Translations under genes and position numbers: made by a program
The notes under the pieces: generated by a model
What the model was told of the DNA's origin: nothing
Seen by the model: only the letters and a program-made list of their open reading frames with translations
The model's database searches: none
Assembly: GCA_964525945.1 (NCBI GenBank)
Contig: CAZGKX010000083.1
Span: 1-8,171, forward strand
Length of the DNA: 8,171 nucleotides
Source of the DNA: CAZGKX01 sp964525945
GTDB taxonomy: Bacteria > Pseudomonadota > Gammaproteobacteria > Legionellales > Legionellaceae
Direction: 5' to 3'
In this document: positions 1 to 4,649 of the stretch, in pieces
Numbering within the stretch: position 1 is the stretch's first letter
Layout: each line of letters begins with the position of its first letter

Positions 1-1
1 G

Positions 2-1045
2 TTTTTTTTGAGCTTGATCAAACCAGATGCTCCAAGCCTGTTTATCTTCACAGGCATAGTGCTTGCCACTGATATCTTTAAGAATGCGGTACGCTATATC
101 GCGATTATTCGGTTGATTTAAATGCAATAAAGCAATAATTCGCTCTTTTCCTTGCTCAATAATTTGCCGCTTTACCGCTGTCGATTGGGAGAGTGCCCAC
201 AAAACAAACAACGATTTATTGCGATCCGTTACGAAAGGAGAATCCAGCAATGTTAAAAAAGGTGATGCATCCAAGTGCGTGTGAGGGGCTTTAAAGGCTG
301 TTGTAGCAATCACCCGCAGCACATTGTTTCGAACACCCATGTCCTTATCCTGTGCATGAGGAGCTAACAACCGTAAAATTTCATGAGGATCTTTAAAATG
401 GCCCATTAAAAATGCTGCGGCCGCACGTCGCTCTGGATCCGCATCATGGTTCAGGACCGTAATGATTTGTTGTTTTTCACGAACAGCCCCGGCATTAAAC
501 AGGGCCAAATAAGGCTTTAATTTGGGATGATTAAAAGAAGACAGGCAATGGAACACAGGGCAATTCATTTCTGGACTCAATTGTCCCGTCATCATCAAAT
601 GACTGGCTAAAACTTCAAATTTGATCATCGTGTGGATCAAATCATGTTGTTTGGGACGCTGAAAAGGTTGTGAAGGATGCACGTACATCATGCGTTCTTT
701 GTGTTTATCCAACACAATTTCAATTGTTGTGTAACTGTTTTTTTCATCAGGGTAATGAACCGTTTCCCAATCAACAAATAAAAAAGGCCCTTCTTGTTTG
801 ATAGCTTCAACAAGTGTTGCTTTTTGCGCCAAACGTTTTTTTATCAAACGGGCGTCTCGTTCTTGCTCCGCAGTGCTTTTCGTCAGCTCTGCGGTTAAAA
901 ATTGTTCTATATCGCGTATTTTTTGCCCATAACGCTGAATGATAATGGCCGATGTTTTCGGATCTGCCCCATAAACATCAACAAAATGATTGGCCCAAGC
1001 ATTGCATACAAAGAACAATGCCATACAACTTATCGTTTTTTTCAT
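2..1045 (-). CDS. Secreted HEAT-repeat-like protein, 3' end beyond window
   Basis: The frame is open for 348 codons and leaves the window without a stop. The N-terminus (MKKTISCMALFFVCNAWA) looks like a Sec signal peptide: two Lys, a hydrophobic stretch, and an AWA/N cleavage site near residue 18. Residues about 40-85 are helical and charged. Residues about 170-325 show helix pairs of HEAT/armadillo type, for example DADPERRAAAAFLMGHF (201-217) and DKDMGVRNNVLRVIA (233-247). The tail around 320-343 (LKDISGKHY then AWSIWFD) resembles the end of secreted HEAT proteins, so little is probably missing. A C-x4-C pair (162, 167) could form a disulfide. The ATG overlaps the ligase stop by 4 nt (ATGA) and has GGAG at 1050-1053, which implies coupled translation. 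A periplasmic or secreted role tied to the peptide product (scaffold, immunity or binding) is inference; the function is unknown. Confidence 0.8.
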   Translation of the reverse strand, partial: MKKTISCMALFFVCNAWANHFVDVYGADPKTSAIIIQRYGQKIRDIEQFLTAELTKSTAEQERDARLIKKRLAQKATLVEAIKQEGPFLFVDWETVHYPDEKNSYTTIEIVLDKHKERMMYVHPSQPFQRPKQHDLIHTMIKFEVLASHLMMTGQLSPEMNCPVFHCLSSFNHPKLKPYLALFNAGAVREKQQIITVLNHDADPERRAAAAFLMGHFKDPHEILRLLAPHAQDKDMGVRNNVLRVIATTAFKAPHTHLDASPFLTLLDSPFVTDRNKSLFVLWALSQSTAVKRQIIEQGKERIIALLHLNQPNNRDIAYRILKDISGKHYACEDKQAWSIWFDQAQKK

Positions 1046-2160
1046 AACGCTCCAGGCACTTGGCACATATCAGCGCGGTTTAAATCCACGTGACGTTGCA
1101 TGTTTTCGTTAAGAATTGGAGTGATTTTTGCACGGTAAGTGTTAATTTGATGGGGTGAGGAAGAAGATTGCCAATGGTAATCGATGCTTTTATGCAGTAA
1201 GAATTGAATAAAAATATCCAACATATGGAAATTCGAGTTGTATTCTTCCAGCCATAAAAATTGCCCTTGCTCATTCACTTCTAAAAAAACATAATCACCA
1301 TCAGGGGTAACAATAAAATCAAATGATCCAAAAACGATGCCGAGTTGCCGCATAAAAACCCTGATTTTAGCCTCAACATCCTCTGGTAACTGATAAGGTT
1401 CCACCAACATTTGGCCTGTGCGAATGGCCCGCCAATCCACTTGACCATCGACATGCAATTGCGAATGCAGTTTAGCCGCAACCATATAATCACCAAAACA
1501 AGTGATTCTTAATTCGTATTTTTTCTTGATTTCTTTTTGATACATTCCGGGCGAACGTTGCAACAATTGGTTATTGGGCAAGTCTAAAAATGTAATGCGC
1601 GACGTGTATGCAATTTTGACCTGGTTTTTTTCAAACCAAAAATTGGAACAGAGGGGCTTATAAATAACCCCATCCCTTTGGTTTTGTAAAATAAAAGCAT
1701 GAATCTCTTGGGGATCGTTGGAACACAACGTTTGTGGAACAATCATCCCACATTCGCGTGCAATTTTAAGTTGTAATAATTTAAAATTAGCACGCAAGGC
1801 GGATTCTTTGCTGTTGACCCACCACGCATCAGGAGCTAAATTGTGGGTAAATGATTCATAAAATAAGGTATTTTCTCGAACCACAAATTTGTAATCATCA
1901 GGATGTACAAGTTCTTTTGGCATATACGGACGCCGAGCGCGTCGCCACCACACAACATCATACTCGCTCCCCAATACAGTTTCGTAAGGATCTTTGCATT
2001 GCCAATGGTAGGACGTTTTATCAATAAACACGGAGTTTTTTTGCCGGGTGGGTTGATCAGCCGTAAATAATAATGTGACAGAATGACCTAATTGCTCGAG
2101 TGCTAATTGAACCAAAATGGCGTGCGTATCGTCTGGCTCGGTTGGAATTAAAAATTTCAT
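1042..2160 (-). CDS. ATP-grasp RiPP peptide ligase (graspetide/MvdC-MvdD type)
   Basis: 372 aa. Enzymes of this family phosphorylate Asp/Glu side chains of a precursor peptide and join them to Ser/Thr (ester) or Lys (amide) side chains. Visible signature: a pre-ATP-grasp N-domain opening MKFLIPTEPDD; a WWRR-ARRP stretch (71-78); NSKESALRANFKLLQLKIA (117-135) entering the ATP-grasp fold; nucleotide-binding VIYKPL with K168; KKKYELRITCFGD (212-224); VDWR (241-244); and the metal-binding end SFDFIV with D281 and FLEVNEQGQFLW (292-303, E294/N296). The order and spacing match cyanobacterial and proteobacterial graspetide ligases rather than RimK or D-Ala ligase. An open frame extends upstream to 2244, but the ATG at 2160 has GGAG five bases ahead and gives the usual N-terminus. 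Two small peptide genes lie immediately upstream, as in known graspetide operons. The substrate assignment rests on that context. Confidence 0.88.
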   Translation of the reverse strand: MKFLIPTEPDDTHAILVQLALEQLGHSVTLLFTADQPTRQKNSVFIDKTSYHWQCKDPYETVLGSEYDVVWWRRARRPYMPKELVHPDDYKFVVRENTLFYESFTHNLAPDAWWVNSKESALRANFKLLQLKIARECGMIVPQTLCSNDPQEIHAFILQNQRDGVIYKPLCSNFWFEKNQVKIAYTSRITFLDLPNNQLLQRSPGMYQKEIKKKYELRITCFGDYMVAAKLHSQLHVDGQVDWRAIRTGQMLVEPYQLPEDVEAKIRVFMRQLGIVFGSFDFIVTPDGDYVFLEVNEQGQFLWLEEYNSNFHMLDIFIQFLLHKSIDYHWQSSSSPHQINTYRAKITPILNENMQRHVDLNRADMCQVPGAL

Positions 2161-2165
2161 ATGAT

Positions 2166-2169
2166 CTCC
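2166..2169 (-). promoter_or_regulatory. Ribosome binding site deciding the ligase start
   Basis: GGAG on the minus strand lies five bases before the ATG at 2160. The in-frame codons upstream, back to 2244, run through the intercistronic hairpin and have no comparable site, so the ligase start is set here. Confidence 0.7.
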
Positions 2170-2211
2170 ATGATGTGTATTTTTAGATGCTTCCATGACT
2201 GAATAAATTTT

Positions 2212-2248
2212 GAACGTGTTGGCGTCTTTAATGCATGCCAACACGTCC
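2212..2248 (-). promoter_or_regulatory. Intercistronic hairpin between precursor genes and ligase
   Basis: A 12-bp inverted repeat: arms 2212-2223 and 2237-2248 with a 13-nt loop. It is perfect except for one G-U pair when read as minus-strand RNA (stem core ACGTGTTGGC). It lies in the 93-bp spacer after the second precursor stop. No clear run of U follows, so a simple intrinsic terminator is unlikely. A processing or 3'-stabilising hairpin, or partial attenuation favouring peptide over enzyme, fits better. The structure is seen in the sequence; the function is inferred. Confidence 0.6.
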
Positions 2249-2253
2249 TGGTT

Positions 2254-2415
2254 TCAATTAAAATCAAAAACCGTATCGGGCGCTGGATAACTGCCGGTTA
2301 TCCTAAATGTGGGGTGCACTTGGTTGCTTTGACCCGCGGAAACTTCCTCTAATTCTTCTTTGGACAACACCGTGGCCAACCTATAGGCTAAAACCCTGTC
2401 TTTTGTATGTTCCAT
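2254..2415 (-). CDS. Graspetide-type precursor peptide 2 (53 aa)
   Basis: A small peptide with a classic double-glycine leader ending LSKEELEEVSAG (residues 17-28). It has L at -12, S at -11, E at -8, L at -7, V at -4 and A-G at -2/-1, so the predicted core starts at residue 29. The 25-residue core contains VHPTFRITGSY, then PAPDTVFDFN. It shares HPTxRxTGS and DxVxDF with its neighbour. T36, T40 and S42 are candidate hydroxyl donors and D47 and D51 candidate carboxyl acceptors for ligase-made ester links. RVLAYRLAT near the leader start also matches the neighbour (RVLAYTQAT) and may be the ligase recognition element. AAGGGAGGG at 2424-2432 overlaps the stop of precursor 1, eight bases before the ATG, which suggests coupled, strong translation. 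The gene call is firm from the paired conservation; the chemistry is inferred. Confidence 0.88.
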   Translation of the reverse strand: MEHTKDRVLAYRLATVLSKEELEEVSAGQSNQVHPTFRITGSYPAPDTVFDFN

Positions 2416-2430
2416 TTACTGTTCCCTCCC

Positions 2431-2601
2431 TTAAAAATCTGCTCTAAAATCACCCACCACATCTGCACCTGCCAAGCAACTTCCCGTCGCTCTTACGGTG
2501 GGGTGCATTGATGCTTGTGCGTTGCCCCCCGCAATGGCATCCAGTTCATCGTTCTCTATCAATGTTGCCTGGGTGTAGGCAAGGACTCGCTCTTTTTCCA
2601 T
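2431..2601 (-). CDS. Graspetide-type precursor peptide 1 (56 aa)
   Basis: First gene of the operon. The leader MEKERVLAYTQAT... ends ENDELDAIAGG (residues 16-26), with E at -8, L at -7, I at -4 and Gly-Gly at -2/-1: a double-glycine processing site. The predicted core, residues 27-56, holds SMHPTVRATGSC (31-42) and GADVVGDFRADF (45-56). T35, T39, S41 and D47, D51 are conserved in the sister peptide. D55, in a four-residue C-terminal extension, and C42 are specific to this one. The start is set by AAGGA at 2608-2612, six bases before the ATG. The next gene begins 15 nt after the stop. There is no membrane segment. I found the gene by reading the region directly. The repetition of leader and core pattern in two adjacent frames argues strongly that both are real. 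Confidence 0.88.
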   Translation of the reverse strand: MEKERVLAYTQATLIENDELDAIAGGNAQASMHPTVRATGSCLAGADVVGDFRADF

Positions 2602-2655
2602 GATTGTTCCTTACATGTAGCAAAGTAAAAAAACTCCTTTTAATTCACCCTGCTT

Positions 2656-2684
2656 ATTATTATTTTCATCCATAAATAATCCAA
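2656..2684 (-). promoter_or_regulatory. Candidate promoter of the peptide operon
   Basis: On the minus strand, TTGGAT (2679-2684) and AATAAT (2656-2661) are 17 bp apart and resemble sigma-70 -35 and -10 boxes. They lie about 55 bp upstream of the precursor 1 start. The -35 box abuts the 18-bp palindrome, where a bound repressor would block polymerase. AT-rich DNA yields such matches easily, so this is a moderate-to-low call. Confidence 0.4.
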
Positions 2685-2702
2685 AAGTAACTTAAGTTAC
2701 TT
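2685..2702. promoter_or_regulatory. Perfect 18-bp palindrome, candidate operator
   Basis: AAGTAACTTAAGTTACTT is exactly self-complementary, with AAGTAAC arms around TTAA. It sits between the divergent peptide operon and the XRE/S24 regulator, next to the predicted -35 of the peptide operon. Dimeric XRE/CI-type repressors bind such dyads. The regulator next door is the natural candidate, but binding is inferred. Confidence 0.6.
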
Positions 2703-2730
2703 ACATTAATTTATTTTTACTTTAATGTAA
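2701..2730. promoter_or_regulatory. Second inverted repeat (9-12-9), candidate operator
   Basis: TTACATTAA (2701-2709) and TTAATGTAA (2722-2730) are perfect 9-bp arms around a 12-bp AT-rich spacer. The repeat begins where the 18-bp palindrome ends. TTAC/GTAA half-sites recur in both dyads, suggesting a tandem operator for one dimeric regulator with autoregulation. I could not pick a convincing plus-strand promoter for the regulator here. Confidence 0.5.
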
Positions 2731-2801
2731 ATACATTGTTTTCCATATTTCAAAATTTCGTCGTTAATGGCAAAATGATGTTTTAACCTGTGGATGTTGA
2801 T

Positions 2802-3452
2802 ATGAATGCCCCCATAAAAACGGCAGCGAAAAATGTGTTATCCGAAAACATCACCAAATTGTTAAAAGCCCACGATACCAATGAAAGTGATTTGGCCCGG
2901 CAATTAAACCTAACGTACAACACGATTCATCGTTTGGTCAGCGGCACAACGTTTGATCCTAAATTATCTACATTGCAGCAAATAGCTGAATATTTTAATG
3001 TAAGTTTGGATTTTTTATTGACGAGCTCAAACCCCTGCTCGTCCACCACAGATACCCCACGTACCGTGCCGGTAATAACATGGGATAAACTTCCCATCAC
3101 TACGATCGATACCTCAACAATCAGCAAATGGTTGCCCATTGCTACTGACGAAAAAAAACTCATCAATGAAAATTGTTATGCTTTAGAAAGCACGCGCTCC
3201 ATGCAGCCTAAATTTCCGATTGGCACAACGTTTGTCATTAAACCCGACGAACTGCCCCGGGATGGGGATTTGGTTGTTGTGAAATTTCGAGAAGACAACA
3301 GTATTTCGCTTCGAGAACTCATTGTCGATTCACCCGATTGGCAACTGCAATCGATCATTCCAGGCTCAAAAAACCTTATTTTTGATAAGGTGAATTTTGC
3401 TATTATAGGTGTCGTTATATTAACCGTGATTCAAACCAGGCATTTTTTTTAA
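2802..3452 (+). CDS. XRE-family repressor with S24 (LexA/CI-like) C-terminal domain
   Basis: 216 aa from the ATG at 2802; a GTG at 2790 would add four residues. Neither start has a good ribosome binding site. Residues about 14-72 form a helix-turn-helix of the Cro/CI type: SDLARQLNLTYNTIHRLVSG, followed by TLQQIAEYFNVSLDFLL. Residues about 88-212 match the S24 peptidase-like dimerisation domain: NCYALES-TRSMQPKFPIGT (124-142), then RDGDLVVVKF. The usual GDSM motif reads TRSM. Ser133 is kept, but the partner Lys appears replaced by Arg171 in ISLRELI, and no clear Ala-Gly or Cys-Gly cleavage site lies in the linker, so self-cleavage is probably lost. Its place, divergent from the peptide operon across a palindromic intergenic region, makes it the likely local regulator and its own repressor. 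The inducing signal is unknown. Confidence 0.88.
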   Translation: MNAPIKTAAKNVLSENITKLLKAHDTNESDLARQLNLTYNTIHRLVSGTTFDPKLSTLQQIAEYFNVSLDFLLTSSNPCSSTTDTPRTVPVITWDKLPITTIDTSTISKWLPIATDEKKLINENCYALESTRSMQPKFPIGTTFVIKPDELPRDGDLVVVKFREDNSISLRELIVDSPDWQLQSIIPGSKNLIFDKVNFAIIGVVILTVIQTRHFF

Positions 3453-3502
3453 GTGCGATAAAAATGATTAAAATCGGCTATACTTACCGGTATTGCTGAG
3501 AT

Positions 3503-3508
3503 TATAAT
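3503..3508 (+). promoter_or_regulatory. Promoter -10 box (TATAAT) upstream of the 149-aa gene
   Basis: An exact TATAAT lies 145 bp before the hypothetical gene start, with a second -10-like TATACT at 3479-3484. No good -35 is seen at the right distance from either. Transcripts from here would read through the inverted repeat at 3532-3598. Confidence 0.35.
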
Positions 3509-3531
3509 GTTTTGAATTTCAATTGTATGTT

Positions 3532-3598
3532 TGTAGGTTGAGACTTGCCCAGCATCAGATGGGTATAGATCAATTGTTGGGTCAAGGCCCAACCTACA
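3532..3598. repeat. REP/MITE-like 67-bp imperfect inverted repeat
   Basis: Arms at 3532-3554 and 3575-3598 are inverted copies of one another: TGTAGGTTG outermost on the left, CAACCTACA on the right. About 20 of 24 aligned columns match, with one gap. The right arm holds its own small hairpin, GTTGGG-TCAAGG-CCCAAC. TGTAGGTTGGG-type palindromes are typical of dispersed intergenic repeats (REP or small MITE families). No transposase is present. It lies in the 5' leader region of the following gene. Confidence 0.65.
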
Positions 3599-3653
3599 GG
3601 TCAATTTAAAATCAAAACAGTATCTCAATCAATTTTTGTATAAGGGATATCGC

Positions 3654-4103
3654 ATGCCTCTGCTCGCTGAAACACCGACCAACAAAGATGAATGCTTGCA
3701 ACGCGTCCACCAAGCCATTGGTTTAAACCCTGACATCCCTTTTTCCAGGATATCTGCAAACACATTTATTGAGAATTTTAGCCAACAATTGCTCGCACGC
3801 CTGCCCGATACGTTTTCAATCAATCCCCACCTGATTACTCTGCGAGCATTGGGCAATCAATTCTGGACCACGGCTGAATATAGACAGGTATTATCAGATA
3901 GTTTAAATGCCTTAATGTCTGAATTACAAGCAGAAAACGACGAAGCTGGATTCCAGGCTGTGGCTGAAACAATCCATGAGCTAACCCTTGTTCCTATGCA
4001 AAAAACCGTCCAATACCGCGAAGATTTAAATGAATTTAGACAACTTGACCCTTCTCAACAAAAACAAATGCAGCAAAACGGTGAAGCGTCTTTACAGCAA
4101 TAA
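3654..4103 (+). CDS. Hypothetical soluble helical protein (149 aa)
   Basis: The start is the ATG at 3654, preceded by AAGGG at 3642-3646 with a 7-nt spacer; a TTG at 3636 is in frame but has no such site. I do not recognise the family. The product has no signal peptide and no membrane segment. It looks mainly alpha-helical: an N-terminal part (res. 10-50), a middle part with ALGNQFWTTAEYRQVLSDSL (65-84), an acidic segment SELQAENDEAG (89-99), and a Gln-rich tail DPSQQKQMQQ (132-141). Codon use is like that of its neighbours. The gene stands alone between the repeat and the convergent tadA. Gln-rich, partly acidic small cytosolic proteins are common among host-associated relatives, but nothing here proves an effector role. 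Confidence 0.72.
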   Translation: MPLLAETPTNKDECLQRVHQAIGLNPDIPFSRISANTFIENFSQQLLARLPDTFSINPHLITLRALGNQFWTTAEYRQVLSDSLNALMSELQAENDEAGFQAVAETIHELTLVPMQKTVQYREDLNEFRQLDPSQQKQMQQNGEASLQQ

Positions 4104-4137
4104 CGAACACCTCGTCATTGAAAAGGAGAAACAACCG

Positions 4138-4173
4138 GTGCGATGGCTGGGAATAATCATCGACGCGAATTAA
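4138..4173 (+). pseudogene. Possible stump of a truncated gene (11 codons)
   Basis: AAGGAG at 4123-4128 is an excellent ribosome binding site, nine bases before a GTG that opens VRWLGIIIDAN and then stops. The opening looks like the first residues of a small membrane protein. The frame runs into the 3' end of the convergent tadA and ends there. Either a tiny peptide is made, or a rearrangement joined the start of a lost gene to tadA. Weak call. Confidence 0.25.
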
Positions 4174-4648
4174 AAAATTGAGACAACAGCAAGCTGCATT
4201 CAGCTTGCAACAACCCTTCATCAATCTGTACCCGATGATTCAATGGCGCGCCCGCCAATAGGTTATAAATAGACCCAGCAGCTCCGGCTTTAACGTCTCG
4301 TGCCGCAAACACCAAACGGTGAATGCGTGCATGCACCATCGCCCCGGCACACATGCAACAGGGCTCCAGTGTAACGTACAATGTGCTGTTAAGTAGGCGA
4401 TAATTTTGTAAATGGGCAGCGGCCGCTCGAATCACAAGGCATTCTGCGTGTGCAGTCGGATCATTGTTTTTTATCACTTGATTGCAACCCAAGGCTAATG
4501 GTTCATTGTGTGCATCCACCAACACCGCACCTACAGGAACCTCACCAAGTTGTTGAGCAATCAAAGCTTGTTGATAAGCTTGCCGCATCCAATGTAAATC
4601 AGTGGATGCATTCATAACCGAAACAGCTTCCCTGCCCTTTTCGTGCAT
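4157..4648 (-). CDS. tadA: tRNA-specific adenosine deaminase
   Basis: 163 aa from the ATG at 4648. TadA converts A34 to inosine in tRNA-Arg(ACG) in the cytoplasm, allowing decoding of CGU/CGC/CGA. It shows the cytidine-deaminase fold signature: EVPVGAVLV (36-44), HAE (67-69; zinc His and catalytic Glu), and PCCMCAGAM (96-104; two zinc Cys). ARDVKAGAAGS and LNHRV are also typical of bacterial TadA. The start lies one base after the guaA stop, with GGAG inside the guaA end (4653-4656). The ATG at 4615 would align slightly better with E. coli TadA and is a real alternative; the longer frame to 4723 would overlap guaA and is unlikely. The protein ends at FFNSRR, without the basic tail after FFRMRR in E. 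coli. Probably cotranscribed with guaBA. Confidence 0.93.
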   Translation of the reverse strand: MHEKGREAVSVMNASTDLHWMRQAYQQALIAQQLGEVPVGAVLVDAHNEPLALGCNQVIKNNDPTAHAECLVIRAAAAHLQNYRLLNSTLYVTLEPCCMCAGAMVHARIHRLVFAARDVKAGAAGSIYNLLAGAPLNHRVQIDEGLLQAECSLLLSQFFNSRR

Positions 4649-4649
4649 T

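Noticed and set aside
902..1093. Plus-strand 63-residue frame and other frames opposite guaA, guaB and the ligase
   Set aside because: They lie antisense to well-supported genes, lack ribosome binding sites and show no recognisable protein character.
2161..2244. Longer ligase with 28 extra N-terminal residues
   Set aside because: The extension is coded by the hairpin spacer, has no ribosome binding site and does not look like the family; the ATG at 2160 has GGAG at ideal spacing.
2285..2303. 7-bp stem GGATAAC-TGCCG-GTTATCC as a regulatory hairpin
   Set aside because: It lies within the core-coding part of precursor 2, where the codons for TGSYP explain it; chance is likely.
4189..4208. Perfect 8-bp stem with 4-nt loop (GCAAGCTG-CATT-CAGCTTGC) as a terminator
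   Set aside because: It lies inside the tadA coding sequence and has no adjacent U-run on either strand. The nearest T-run in the tadA direction is about 10 bases away, so it is not a convincing terminator.
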